Below, in pieces: positions 1 through 8,209 of a DNA stretch of 64,000 nucleotides. The stretch lies in the NCBI RefSeq assembly GCF_016907655.1, contig NZ_JAFBCL010000001.1, positions 3,878,001 to 3,942,000 of the forward strand, in the 5' to 3' direction. Both the position numbers and the translations under genes were made by a program. Source of the DNA: Saccharothrix algeriensis. GTDB lineage: Bacteria; Actinomycetota; Actinomycetes; Mycobacteriales; Pseudonocardiaceae. Below the pieces are notes generated by a model, which worked only from the letters and a program-made list of their open reading frames with translations, was not told the DNA's origin and ran no database searches. The stretch's first letter is position 1; every line of letters begins with the position of its first letter.

Positions 1-183
1 CTTTTCGCAAGCGCGAATCCTCTACTGACCCGCGCCGGCGCCGGGTTGCGTTTACTAGCGCAACTACTTGGGAAGAAGTCGCGACAGCGCGGAACCGGGC
101 GTGGCAGGGTCTGCGTCGGAAGAGGCGTACGAACCGAGAGGGACGTGCGGACCTGATCTCGCAGACCTAGGGGGTCACACCCA
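1..183. other. Intergenic region upstream of the WXG100 pair
   Basis: No coding region is supported here. It separates whatever lies left of the window (in ESX-4 loci usually eccC and a small gene) from the first WXG100 gene. It should hold the esx promoter, but I see no convincing -35/-10 pair and do not call one. Confidence 0.5.
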
Positions 184-498
184 ATGACTGGTTACGCAAC
201 CGGTGTTCCGGCGCTCCAGAACGCTGCCAAGGACATCATGGACACCAACGGCAACGTCCAGGGCATCCTGAACAACCTGCGGAACACCATCGACGGCCTC
301 GCCCCGGCCTGGAAGGGTTCCGCGGCGGACGCGTTCACCAACCTGATGAACCGCTTCAACGACGACGCCGCCAAGCTCCAGGAGGCGCTGGTCGGCATCG
401 CCGAGCAGATCACCGGCACGGTGCAGACCTACGTGCAGCAGGAAGAGGAGCAGTCCTCCGAGATGTCGACCATCATGGGTCGCCTCGGTGGCGCGTGA
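184..498 (+). CDS. esxU: WXG100 family type VII secretion protein, EsxU-like
   Basis: A 104-residue helical-hairpin protein of the WXG100 (ESAT-6/CFP-10) family, exported by a type VII (ESX) system, normally as a heterodimer with the neighbouring family member. The WXG turn is W43-K-G45, and a YxxxE secretion signal lies at Y83-E87 in the C-terminal tail. The ATG start gives the usual family length. The gene pair immediately upstream of rplM matches the esxU-esxT-rplM order of the mycobacterial ESX-4 locus, so I infer the EsxU position. The subfamily assignment rests mainly on synteny; the family assignment is firm. Confidence 0.85.
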   Translation: MTGYATGVPALQNAAKDIMDTNGNVQGILNNLRNTIDGLAPAWKGSAADAFTNLMNRFNDDAAKLQEALVGIAEQITGTVQTYVQQEEEQSSEMSTIMGRLGGA

Positions 499-577
499 CG
501 GCGTTTTCTCCGCGCCCGTCCCACGGTAGTCGAGCCTTTACCTCTGCATTTCCTGAATTGACCTCCAAGGGGAGAAA

Positions 578-865
578 ATGAACGACGAGATCAAGATCGA
601 CTTCGGCGCCCTCGGTTCCGCCGCCACCGACATCAGCGGCCAGGCCGCCAAGGTGCAGGAGGAGCTGGACCAGCTCAAGTCCCGCATCGCGCCCGTCATC
701 GCGCAGTGGGAAGGCTCCACCTCCGGCGCCTACCAGGAGGTCCAGGCCAAGTGGGACACCTCCGCCGCCGACCTCCAGCAGGTCCTCGCCGCGATCGGCA
801 CCGCCGTCGCCTCGGCGAACGACGCCTACAGCGCCGCGGAGCAGCGGAACACCGCTCGTTGGTGA
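578..865 (+). CDS. esxT: WXG100 family type VII secretion protein, EsxT-like
   Basis: A 95-residue WXG100 protein and the likely partner of the preceding gene. The WXG turn is W44-E-G46 and a YxxxE signal is at Y84-E88, near the C-terminus. The segment LKSRIAP before the turn resembles mycobacterial EsxT as I remember it. An 80-base gap with a GGGGAG ribosome-binding site precedes the ATG. A strong hairpin lies just after the stop (889-923), so the pair probably forms the end of the ESX transcript. Confidence 0.87.
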   Translation: MNDEIKIDFGALGSAATDISGQAAKVQEELDQLKSRIAPVIAQWEGSTSGAYQEVQAKWDTSAADLQQVLAAIGTAVASANDAYSAAEQRNTARW

Positions 866-888
866 ACCGCGTCACCGCGTGACCCCCG

Positions 889-923
889 CGGGCCCCGGAG
901 CCGTCGCCGGCTGCCGGGGCCCG
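889..923 (+). terminator. Terminator hairpin after the esx pair
   Basis: Perfect 10-base arms at 889-898 and 914-923 continue into a 5-base inner stem (899-903 with 908-912) around a TCGC loop, leaving one bulged G. It lies 24 bases after the stop codon. There is no T run, as is usual for GC-rich actinomycete terminators. Confidence 0.6.
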
Positions 924-960
924 TGCACGTGTCCCGCCACCGGGGCGCGATCCCGGCCGG

Positions 961-1020
961 GGCCGGTCCGGCCGGTCCCGCGCCGGTCAGCGCCGGTCAG
1001 CGCCGGTCCGGCCGGTGTCC
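961..1020. repeat. 10-bp periodic repeat, about six units
   Basis: Degenerate tandem units close to CGCCGGTCAG repeat every 10 bases between the esx terminator and the rplM promoter. The spacing equals about one helical turn. No function is evident. Confidence 0.5.
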
Positions 1021-1114
1021 GCCGTCGCCCGGCGCCGCCCGTCGCGGCGCGCCGGCCCGGCGGGCGCGGGACCGCCCCTCCCGGCGGTCCCCGACGCGGT
1101 TGGCGGGGGCCGTT

Positions 1115-1144
1115 TTGACCAGGCCATGACCCAACCGGTATCTT
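1115..1144 (+). promoter_or_regulatory. Vegetative promoter of rplM-rpsI
   Basis: A TTGACC -35 element (1115-1120) and a TATCTT -10 element (1139-1144) are separated by 18 bases, a good match to the principal actinomycete sigma factor. The predicted transcript would start near 1151, giving a 5' leader of about 120 bases. Confidence 0.65.
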
Positions 1145-1174
1145 CCTACGTTGTTGTGCGGTACCCGGTGCGCC

Positions 1175-1255
1175 CTTGCGTGCCCCGTGTTCTGGTCCAC
1201 CTGCCCACCTGGGGTGTCTGGCCTGAGCAGCCGCCGCAATGACCCCAGACGCAAG
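1175..1255 (+). promoter_or_regulatory. Structured 5' leader of the rplM operon
   Basis: CTTGCGT (1175-1181) pairs with ACGCAAG (1249-1255), and CTGGGGT (1209-1215) pairs with ACCCCAG (1242-1248). The two 3' strands are directly adjacent, so they form one coaxial 14-base strand whose 5' partners are split by a 27-base insertion. The structure ends just before the ribosome-binding region ACGAGGTAG and 18 bases before the start codon. This resembles an autogenous ribosomal-protein leader. The pairing is seen; regulation is inferred. Confidence 0.45.
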
Positions 1256-1273
1256 TGACGACGAGGTAGACCC

Positions 1274-1717
1274 GTGCGCACGTACAGCCCGAAGCCCGGC
1301 GAGGTGACCCGAGCCTGGCACGTGATCGACGCCCAGGACGTGGTGCTCGGTCGGCTCGCCACCCAGGCCGCGACGCTGCTGCGCGGCAAGCACAAGCCGA
1401 CTTACGCCCCCCACGTTGACACCGGCGACTTCGTCGTCATCATCAACGCGGACAAGGTGGCGCTGACCGGCAAGAAGCGCGACCAGGAGTTCGTGTACCG
1501 GCACTCCGGCCACCCCGGCGGTCTGCGCCAGAGGTCGTTCGGCGAGGTGCTCGACACCCGGGCCGACCGGCTGGTCGAGAAGGCCATCAAGGGCATGCTG
1601 CCCAAGAACCGCCTCGGCCGCGTGATCGCCGGCAAGCTCAAGGTCTACACGGGCCCGACCCACCCGCACGCGGCGCAGCAGCCGCAGCCGTTCGAGATCA
1701 AGAAGGTCGCCCAGTGA
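1274..1717 (+). CDS. rplM: 50S ribosomal protein L13
   Basis: Encodes L13 (147 residues), an early-assembly protein of the large ribosomal subunit. The whole length matches the family, including the N-terminal WHVIDAQ segment, the GRLAT and GKHKP segments, and the HPHAAQ region near the C-terminus. The GTG start follows a GAGG ribosome-binding site. The stop overlaps the rpsI start (GTGA), which shows translational coupling in the usual rplM-rpsI operon. Confidence 0.97.
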   Translation: MRTYSPKPGEVTRAWHVIDAQDVVLGRLATQAATLLRGKHKPTYAPHVDTGDFVVIINADKVALTGKKRDQEFVYRHSGHPGGLRQRSFGEVLDTRADRLVEKAIKGMLPKNRLGRVIAGKLKVYTGPTHPHAAQQPQPFEIKKVAQ

Positions 1718-2295
1718 CCGAGCCGAACACCGAGGAAAACGCCGTGACCACCCCTGAGGCCGAGTTCGACGCGGTCGAGACCGACGCGGTCGAGGCCGAG
1801 GCCGTCGAGTCCGACGCCGTCGAGGCCGGGACCTCCGAGGTCGCCGACGACGAGGCCGGCGAGCCCGCCCCGGCGCCCGTGGCCCGCCCCGTGCTCAGCG
1901 CGGGCGCGCACCACCTGGCGCAGACCGTCGGCCGCCGCAAGGAGGCCATCGTCCGGGTGCGCCTGCTGCCCGGCACCGGCAAGTTCACCCTGAACGGGAA
2001 GTCGCTGGAGGCGTACTTCCCGAACAAGGTGCACCAGCAGCTCATCCGCGAGCCCCTGGTGACGACGGAGAAGCCGGAGACCTTCGACGTCGTGGCGAAC
2101 CTGCGCGGCGGCGGCACCACCGGTCAGGCCGGCGCGCTGCGCCTGGCCATCGCCCGCGCGCTGATCGCCGTGGACTCCGAGGACCGCCCGGTGCTGAAGA
2201 AGGCCGGCTTCCTCACCCGCGACCCCCGGGTCAAGGAGCGGAAGAAGTACGGCCTGAAGAAGGCGCGCAAGGCGCCCCAGTACAGCAAGCGCTGA
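1714..2295 (+). CDS. rpsI: 30S ribosomal protein S9 with acidic N-terminal extension
   Basis: S9 of the small ribosomal subunit, 193 residues. The core begins near residue 70 (QTVGRRKEA) and ends with the typical basic tail [12 protein letters not shown] that reaches the P site. The first 65 residues are an Ala/Glu/Asp-rich extension with repeated AVE and DAVE units, seen in other actinobacterial S9 proteins but absent from enterobacterial ones. The chosen GTG overlaps the rplM stop; an internal GTG at 1744 is an alternative start. Confidence 0.96.
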   Translation: MTEPNTEENAVTTPEAEFDAVETDAVEAEAVESDAVEAGTSEVADDEAGEPAPAPVARPVLSAGAHHLAQTVGRRKEAIVRVRLLPGTGKFTLNGKSLEAYFPNKVHQQLIREPLVTTEKPETFDVVANLRGGGTTGQAGALRLAIARALIAVDSEDRPVLKKAGFLTRDPRVKERKKYGLKKARKAPQYSKR

Positions 2296-2323
2296 CCTCG
2301 CGGTCGCGTTTCCCCAGTTCTAC

Positions 2324-2365
2324 CTGCGGGAGCAGTCAGTTCACGTCGAACTGCTGCTCCCGCAG
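2324..2365 (+). terminator. Terminator of the rplM-rpsI operon
   Basis: Two 12-base arms (2324-2335 and 2354-2365) and two inner 6-base arms (2337-2342 and 2348-2353) form an 18-bp stem with one bulged T and a 5-base loop. It lies between rpsI and glmM, 48 bases before the glmM start. Confidence 0.75.
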
Positions 2366-2412
2366 TGCTTTGCACCCGGTCTTTGCGGTCCACCACGGAG
2401 GTCACGGCGATC

Positions 2413-3747
2413 ATGGCTCGGCTGTTCGGCACTGACGGTGTACGCGGTCTGGCGAACGCCGACCTGACCCCGGAGCTCGCGCTCTCGGTGGCCGCGTCGG
2501 CCGCGCGCGTGCTGGCCGAGCACGACCGCTCGCACCGGCCGGTGGCCGTGGTGGGCCGCGACCCGCGCGCCAGCGGCGAGATGCTGGAGGCCGCCGTGGT
2601 CGCCGGGCTGACCGCGTCCGGCGCGGACGTGCTGCGGGCGGGCGTCCTGCCGACCCCCGCGGTGGCGCACCTGGTGGCGGCGCTGGGCGCGGACATGGGC
2701 GTGATGATCTCCGCGTCGCACAACCCGATGCCCGACAACGGCGTGAAGCTGTTCGGCGCGGGCGGCCACAAGCTGCCGGACGCCGTCGAGGACGAGATCG
2801 AGCGCAAGATGGGCGAGCCGCACCACCGCCCGACCGGCGCGGGCATCGGCCGGGTGCGCGACGTCGAGGACGCCGAGGGCCAGTACGTGCAGCACCTGCT
2901 GAAGGTGACGCCGCACCGGCTGGACGGCGTGAAGGTGGTCGTGGACTGCGCGAACGGCGCCGCGTCGGTGGCCGCGCCGGACGCCTACCGCCGCGCGGGC
3001 GCCGAGGTGATCGGGATCCACGCCGTGCCCGACGGCCTGAACATCAACGACGGCTGCGGCTCCACCCACCTGGAGCTGGTCCGGGCGGCGGTGCTGGAGC
3101 ACGGGGCCGACCTGGGCATCGCGCACGACGGCGACGCCGACCGCTGCCTGGCCGTCGACGCGGACGGCAACGAGGTGGACGGCGACCAGATCATGGCCGT
3201 CATCGCGCTGGCGATGAAGGAGGCCGGCGAGCTGACCGACGACACCCTGGTCGCCACCGTGATGAGCAACCTGGGCCTGCACCTGGCGATGCGCGAGCAC
3301 GGCGTGACGCTGCGCACGACGGCCGTCGGCGACCGGTACGTGCTGGAGGAGCTGCACGCGGGCGGGTTCGCGCTGGGCGGCGAGCAGTCCGGGCACGTGG
3401 TGCTGCCCGCGCACGCCACCACCGGCGACGGCCTGCTCACCGCGCTGCGGCTGATGTCCCGGATGGCGGAGACCGGCAGGTCGCTGGCCGAGCTGGCGGG
3501 CGTGATGCGGCGGCTGCCGCAGGTGCTGATCAACGTGGTGGTGGGGGACAAGGCGGCGGTGGCGCGCGACGCGGCGGTGAGCGAGGCCGTGGCCGCCGTG
3601 ACCGAGGAGCTGGGCGACACCGGGCGGGTCCTGCTGCGGCCGTCGGGCACCGAGCAGCTGGTCCGCGTGATGGTGGAGGCGCCGACGCACGAACTCGCCG
3701 AGTCCGCCGCGCGCCGGCTCGCGGGTGTGGTTTCCTCGGTGGGTTGA
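2413..3747 (+). CDS. glmM: Phosphoglucosamine mutase
   Basis: Converts glucosamine-6-phosphate to glucosamine-1-phosphate for UDP-GlcNAc and peptidoglycan synthesis. The 444-residue length is normal. Diagnostic sites are the N-terminal [10 protein letters not shown], the phosphoserine loop ISASHNP (active Ser102), the metal loop DGDADR at 239-244, the sugar-binding GEQSGH, and the C-terminal phosphate-binding RPSGTE. I chose the ATG at 2413 because the family starts at MARLFGTDG; the frame is open 48 bases further upstream. glmS follows at 9154, so two steps of the same pathway are linked. Confidence 0.96.
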   Translation: MARLFGTDGVRGLANADLTPELALSVAASAARVLAEHDRSHRPVAVVGRDPRASGEMLEAAVVAGLTASGADVLRAGVLPTPAVAHLVAALGADMGVMISASHNPMPDNGVKLFGAGGHKLPDAVEDEIERKMGEPHHRPTGAGIGRVRDVEDAEGQYVQHLLKVTPHRLDGVKVVVDCANGAASVAAPDAYRRAGAEVIGIHAVPDGLNINDGCGSTHLELVRAAVLEHGADLGIAHDGDADRCLAVDADGNEVDGDQIMAVIALAMKEAGELTDDTLVATVMSNLGLHLAMREHGVTLRTTAVGDRYVLEELHAGGFALGGEQSGHVVLPAHATTGDGLLTALRLMSRMAETGRSLAELAGVMRRLPQVLINVVVGDKAAVARDAAVSEAVAAVTEELGDTGRVLLRPSGTEQLVRVMVEAPTHELAESAARRLAGVVSSVG

Positions 3748-3771
3748 GCCGACCGTTCGGGGGGTGGCGCT

Positions 3772-4200
3772 GTGGGTGTCGGGTTCATCCCGCTCGCGGG
3801 GATCGTGCTGGTCGTCATCGCCCTGGTGGTGGTGGTCGTGGTGCTGGTCAAGAGGAGCAAGGGCCGCGCCGCCCGGCCGCCGCACCCCTACGGGCCGCCC
3901 GGTCCCCGGGGCCCCTGGCCGGGGTACGGGCCGCCGCCCGGCCAGGGCGCGCCGGGGTACGGGCCGCCCGGTCCGGGCCCGTCGGCGCACGGCGGGCCCG
4001 GCCCCGCCGTGCAGGGCCTGCCCCACCAGGGGGCCGGCCACCCGGGCCAGGGTCGGCCCGGGTACGGCGGGCCGGGGCAGTCCGGCGCCGGGCACCCGGG
4101 CCAGGGGCTGCCGAACCCGGGCCCGGGGTGGCCGCCCCGGGTGCCCCCGCAGGGCCACCCCCGGCCGCCGGGACCGGGTCAACCCCTGCCGCCGGCCTGA
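3772..4200 (+). CDS. Single-pass membrane protein with Gly/Pro-rich cytoplasmic-type tail
   Basis: A 142-residue protein with one hydrophobic segment at about residues 4-26 (ending in VVVVVVLV), a short basic stretch KRSKGRAARP, and then a tail almost wholly of Gly, Pro, Tyr, His and Gln in GPPG, GYG and HPGQG repeats. I do not recognise a family. It starts with GTG 24 bases after glmM and could share its transcript. The tail is low-complexity and probably disordered. The orientation, with the tail inside, follows the positive-inside rule. Confidence 0.6.
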   Translation: MGVGFIPLAGIVLVVIALVVVVVVLVKRSKGRAARPPHPYGPPGPRGPWPGYGPPPGQGAPGYGPPGPGPSAHGGPGPAVQGLPHQGAGHPGQGRPGYGGPGQSGAGHPGQGLPNPGPGWPPRVPPQGHPRPPGPGQPLPPA

Positions 4201-4364
4201 CTTCGGCGAGTCGGCGTTCACACCTGCAAGGAACTGTCCGGAAATGCCGCACGGCGGCCGGCGCCGCCTGCCACGATGGGAACCGGGCACCGGAGCGCGG
4301 CGTCGTACGGGCGAGTCCGGGTTGAGGGTCGTGGCCGTCGCGCCACGGAGGGGAGCGGAGCGCC

Positions 4365-4667
4365 GTGGCGGGGTACAACACCAGCACAGAGGCCATGCAA
4401 AAAGCCTCGAAGGCCATTTCCGACGCTGCGAAGGACACCGCGGACGACTTGCGCGAGGTCGGTCGGACCGAAACCGTCGACCGGGATTTCGGGGAAGCGC
4501 ACAAACAGCACTTCGCGAAGTACAAGACCGGGGTCGAGAACTTCGGCAAGGGCATCGCGAACATGTCCGGCGCCCTCGGCGGCTTCGCCGGGAAGATCGC
4601 CTCCGGCGCGGCGACCTACGGTGACGTCGAGTCCGCGAACGCGAGCAACGTGGGGAGCCAGTACTGA
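4365..4667 (+). CDS. Small ESX-associated helical protein lacking the WXG tryptophan
   Basis: A 100-residue, predicted helical protein the size of a WXG100 member. It has no tryptophan at all: where the WXG turn would lie there is D41-F42-G43. A YxxxE type VII secretion signal is present at Y85-E89 near the C-terminus. A GGAGGGGAG ribosome-binding region precedes the GTG start. The stop overlaps the next start (ATGA type). The position downstream of glmM corresponds to the small Rv3440c gene of M. tuberculosis, as I remember it. Secretion is inferred from size, signal and neighbours. Confidence 0.7.
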   Translation: MAGYNTSTEAMQKASKAISDAAKDTADDLREVGRTETVDRDFGEAHKQHFAKYKTGVENFGKGIANMSGALGGFAGKIASGAATYGDVESANASNVGSQY

Positions 4668-7528
4668 TGGCCAACCCGAGCTGGGAGGACGTGCAGGCGG
4701 TCCTCGACGACCCGAACGTGTCGGAGGAGAAGAAGGCGGAGCTGATGCACGCCTACGTCTCCGCGACCCCGCCGTGGGACATCCCGGACGGCGCCGACGA
4801 GTACAAGGACCGCTACGACACCTCCAGCTTCTGGAACTGGGGCGACCACGCCGGCCGCGGCGACAACCTCCAGGACCGGCTGGACGAGGCCAAGGCGGAG
4901 AGCGACACCAGGGGCTACAACAGCCGCGAGCAGACCAAGGCCGTCGAGCAGGGCCGGACGTCGCTGGACGGCAAGCAGCCGCCGACCGCGTCCGGCTCGG
5001 GCACCGCGACCTCCGACGAGCTGCTCGACGCGGGCAAGGCGGGCCTGAAGGTCTTCGAGAAGTTCCTGCCGATCTGGAACAACCGGCCCGGCGACTGCCT
5101 CGGCAACACCTCGAACCTGGACTTCGCCAACCACATCCAGAAGCCCTACGACGAGCAGCGCGGCATCGCCTTCCGCAAGCTGCTGCAGGAGGCGGACGAG
5201 TTCAGCACCGCCAAGTCGAAGGTCGACGAGCTGAAGTCGGACGTCGACGGGCAGCTCAAGGCCCTCTACGGCGAGTGGGAGGGCAAGGCCGCCACCAAGT
5301 CCTATGAGCACTACAGCGACCAGATCGTCCCCAAGATCACCGAGCTGGGCGACGGCCTGAACGGCGCCGCCGACCTGACCCGCACCGCCGTGTCGGGCGT
5401 GTACCAGCTGTGCAAGGGCAAGGCCGACGAGGTCCTGGAGATGTACCGGGAGCAGATCGCCAAGGCCGACACCTACATGGCGGAGAAGGTCGTCTCGTTC
5501 GCGCGCGGCGAGGGCGACTACTCCAAGGACCGGGTGCGGGAGATCGCGGGCTGGGTCGACTCGGTGGTGCCGGGCAGCAACATCGCCGACCGGCTCAACG
5601 ACGACGACTGCCAGCTCAACGACGAGAACCGCGATTACGCGATCAACCAGTGCAAGCGGTGGATCCAGGGCTCGTTCAACGTCGAGTTCTGGGGCCTGTA
5701 CGAGCAGTTCAAGAGCTGCTGCGAGGACACCAGGACCGCCGTGGACGCGAAGTGGGAGACCCTCGCGTCCTACATGGCCGGGTTCGAGAACCCGTTCCCC
5801 GCGCCCGCCGACAACCCCGGTGACGACGGCAGGGGCGACGACGGCAAGGGTGACGACGGCAAGGGCGACGACAGGGGCGGCGGTGGCGGCACGGGCACCG
5901 GCACCGGTGGTGGGACCGGCGGCGGCACCGGCGGCGGTGGCGGCACCCCGCCCGTCCCGGAGATGCCGAAGCCGGAGAACCCGCTGGACAAGGACGGCGA
6001 CGGCAAGCCGGACGACATCAAGATCCCCGGCGACACCGACGGCGACGGCAAGCCCGACGACCTCGACGGCGACGGGAAGCCGGACGACCTCGACGGCGAC
6101 GGCAAGCCCGACGACGGCGGCGAGCCCGACGGGCTGAAGGGCGAGGAGGAGCCCGAGACCGTCACCATCAGGAGCGGCGACAACGAGATCAAGGTCACCG
6201 AGCCGGACGAGAACGGCCACGTGCTGATCACCGTCGACACGCCGACCAGCGAGCCGAAGACCTACGACGTCGACTTCAGCGGCAACCCGGACGCGCTCAA
6301 GGCGCTGACCGGGCAGAACGGCGGCGCGGCCCTGGCGACGGCCCTGGCGGGCGCGACGGCGGCGACGCCGGGCGCCCCGATGACCCCCGGCACGCCCGGC
6401 GCCCCCGGTGCGGCGGTCGGCTCGGGCGGGCCCGCCGACGGGGCCGTCCCGGTGGAGGCGGGCGCCGACGGCAAGGCCCTGATCGAGGTGGACGGCCTGT
6501 CGATCACCGCCGAGGTCGACCCGCTGACCGGTGAGATCAACCTGACCGTGGACGACGGCGACGGCGCCCCGGAGCAGTACGGGGTCGAGTTCGGCCAGGA
6601 CGAGGCGGACGGGGACGCGCCGTCGATCCCGGGCATGGACGGCGTGGTGCCGCTGCCGGCCGAGGCCGACGCGCCGATCGGCCTCGACGACCCGGTGACG
6701 ACGATGCCGGCGGAGGGGGAGCCGCTGATCGGCCGGCCCGAACCGGCCTTCGGCGCGGTGCAGGCCGACGCGGTCTTCGGCGCGCAGCCCGACCCGGTCT
6801 CCGGCGCGCAGCCCGCGCCGGACCCGGGCTTCGCCCCCGGCGCGACCGAGCCCGCCGGCTTCGCGGCCGCCGCGGGCGAGTCCGGTGGCGCGGCGGTCGC
6901 CGGCGGCGTCGCGCCCGCGGCGGGCGAGCCCGGCGGTGGCTTCGCGCCCGGCAACGCCGAGCCCGCGCAGTTCCAGCCCGCGTCGGCGCAGCCCGGCGCC
7001 CAGCAGTTCGGCGCCCAGCAGTTCGGTGGCCAGCAGTTCGGTGGCCAGCAGTTCGCGGCCCAGCACTTCGGCGGCCAGGCCGACCAGGGCTTCGCCCCGG
7101 CGGCGGCCTCCGACTCGGGCGGCACCACCAGGGCGTCCGGCGCGTCGGTGTTCGGCGGCCCGGGCGGCTTCGACGGCGCCGACTCGGTGCTGGGCGGCAG
7201 CCCGTCCGGTTCGGACAGCACGTGGAGCAGCCCGAACAGCGCCGACCAGGGCCTCTCGGCCGACACCAACGCCTCCACGGCGGGCCAGGCGGGTTCGGCC
7301 ACGCTGCCGTCCATGGCGGACGCGCACGGCCAGCCGTCCGGTTCCGCGATGAGCGGGGGCATGATGGGCGGCGGGATGCCGATGGGCGGCGGCATGGCGG
7401 GCGGCGGCCAGCAGCAGGGCGGCGACACCGAGCGCAGCCCCGGCCAGTGGCGCACCACCGGTTCGCTGTTCGACGACGACGTGAGCCTCAGCCGCGTGCA
7501 GGGCGTGCTGGGCGAGGAGGGCCGATGA
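4667..7528 (+). CDS. Large WXG-domain protein with calcium-type and Gln-Phe-Gly repeats
   Basis: A 953-residue protein. The N-terminal 360 residues look helical and contain a WXG-type turn W-E-G near residue 204 with a partner helix. Next comes a Gly/Asp-rich linker with four DGDGKPDD-type repeats (about residues 443-485) resembling thrombospondin type 3 calcium motifs. Two similar beta-like segments follow (about 500-545 and 605-645), then Ala/Gly/Pro repeats and tandem QQFGG units (about 777-805). The C-terminus has Met/Gly-rich runs and WRTTGSLFDDD. No toxin domain is recognised. It is translationally coupled to both neighbours. A role as an ESX substrate or surface protein is inferred. 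Confidence 0.75.
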   Translation: MANPSWEDVQAVLDDPNVSEEKKAELMHAYVSATPPWDIPDGADEYKDRYDTSSFWNWGDHAGRGDNLQDRLDEAKAESDTRGYNSREQTKAVEQGRTSLDGKQPPTASGSGTATSDELLDAGKAGLKVFEKFLPIWNNRPGDCLGNTSNLDFANHIQKPYDEQRGIAFRKLLQEADEFSTAKSKVDELKSDVDGQLKALYGEWEGKAATKSYEHYSDQIVPKITELGDGLNGAADLTRTAVSGVYQLCKGKADEVLEMYREQIAKADTYMAEKVVSFARGEGDYSKDRVREIAGWVDSVVPGSNIADRLNDDDCQLNDENRDYAINQCKRWIQGSFNVEFWGLYEQFKSCCEDTRTAVDAKWETLASYMAGFENPFPAPADNPGDDGRGDDGKGDDGKGDDRGGGGGTGTGTGGGTGGGTGGGGGTPPVPEMPKPENPLDKDGDGKPDDIKIPGDTDGDGKPDDLDGDGKPDDLDGDGKPDDGGEPDGLKGEEEPETVTIRSGDNEIKVTEPDENGHVLITVDTPTSEPKTYDVDFSGNPDALKALTGQNGGAALATALAGATAATPGAPMTPGTPGAPGAAVGSGGPADGAVPVEAGADGKALIEVDGLSITAEVDPLTGEINLTVDDGDGAPEQYGVEFGQDEADGDAPSIPGMDGVVPLPAEADAPIGLDDPVTTMPAEGEPLIGRPEPAFGAVQADAVFGAQPDPVSGAQPAPDPGFAPGATEPAGFAAAAGESGGAAVAGGVAPAAGEPGGGFAPGNAEPAQFQPASAQPGAQQFGAQQFGGQQFGGQQFAAQHFGGQADQGFAPAAASDSGGTTRASGASVFGGPGGFDGADSVLGGSPSGSDSTWSSPNSADQGLSADTNASTAGQAGSATLPSMADAHGQPSGSAMSGGMMGGGMPMGGGMAGGGQQQGGDTERSPGQWRTTGSLFDDDVSLSRVQGVLGEEGR
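5996..6120 (+). repeat. DNA repeats coding for Asp/Gly calcium-type motifs
   Basis: Four in-frame repeats of about 24 bases encode DGDGKPDD-like units inside the 953-residue gene. The protein pattern DxDxDG suggests calcium binding. Confidence 0.7.
6997..7078 (+). repeat. 18-bp tandem repeat coding for QQFGGx
   Basis: Four to five tandem units of 18 bases (GCCCAGCAGTTCGGTGGC type) encode a Gln-Gln-Phe-Gly-rich stretch of the 953-residue protein. Copy number could vary by slippage. Confidence 0.7.
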
Positions 7529-8160
7529 GCGCCGCGTCCGACCGGCTGGCGGCGGCGAAGAACCGCCTGGACCAGATCTCCCGCGAGCACTCCGACCGCC
7601 GCGAGCTGCGCGAGCGCCGTTCCCGCGAGGCGCGCGACAAGGCGGGCGAGAGCCTGGACAAGCAGGCCGCCGCGGCGCAGAAGACGATCGAGCGCATCCA
7701 GGAGGCGGGCAAGCGCCAGAAGGCGGCCGGCGGCTGGGGCACCGCGGCGGCGACGGCGAAGAAGGGCGGCGAGTTCCGCTTCGGCGCGGAGGACGACGAG
7801 CCGACCTACGAGACCGCGGGCCCCGGCACGGGCTGGACCGCCGGCCCGGCCACCCCGCCCCCCGGCTCCGGTTGGACCGCCGGCCCGGCCACCTCGCCCT
7901 CCGGTTCCGGCTGGGCCGCCGGCCCGGCCACCTCGCCCCCCGGTTCCGGTTGGACCGCTGGCGCGGCTCCCGCCGCCGGCCGACCGACGGCTCCCGCCGC
8001 CCCGGCTCCGGCCCGGGCGGCCGACCCGGCCACCCCGCCGGGCGCCGGGCGGCCCGCCACCCCGCCCCCGGTCACGCCGCCCCCGGCCCGCCCGGCCCCG
8101 CGCCGGCCGGCCCCGGTGGAGGACGACGACGACTTCGGCGGCCAGAGCTGGCTGACCTGA
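7525..8160 (+). CDS. Coiled-coil protein with 13-residue Gly-Trp repeats
   Basis: A 211-residue protein of unknown function. Residues 1-75 are a highly charged, probably coiled-coil helix rich in Arg, Glu and Ala. Then come four 13-residue repeats of the form GSGWTAGPATSPP (about residues 102-147), a Pro/Ala-rich linker, and an acidic end with DDDDFGGQSWLT. The start overlaps the stop of the large WXG gene (ATGA), so it belongs to the same operon and may be its cytoplasmic partner or chaperone; that role is inference. A bidirectional terminator follows. Confidence 0.7.
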   Translation: MSAASDRLAAAKNRLDQISREHSDRRELRERRSREARDKAGESLDKQAAAAQKTIERIQEAGKRQKAAGGWGTAAATAKKGGEFRFGAEDDEPTYETAGPGTGWTAGPATPPPGSGWTAGPATSPSGSGWAAGPATSPPGSGWTAGAAPAAGRPTAPAAPAPARAADPATPPGAGRPATPPPVTPPPARPAPRRPAPVEDDDDFGGQSWLT

Positions 8161-8165
8161 GCCAC

Positions 8166-8209
8166 CGCTGATCCCCGGCCCCGTCCCAGACCCGGGCCGG
8201 GGATCAGCG
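8166..8209. terminator. Bidirectional terminator
   Basis: Perfect 16-base arms (8166-8181 and 8194-8209) with a 12-base loop lie between two convergent genes. The right arm includes the stop codon of the reverse-strand hydrolase. Confidence 0.75.

Noticed and set aside
872..1669. Minus-strand frame opposite rplM and the upstream region
   Set aside because: Overlaps rplM completely in antisense; the non-overlapping part is Arg/Gly/Pro-rich and covers a terminator, the 10-bp repeats and the promoter.
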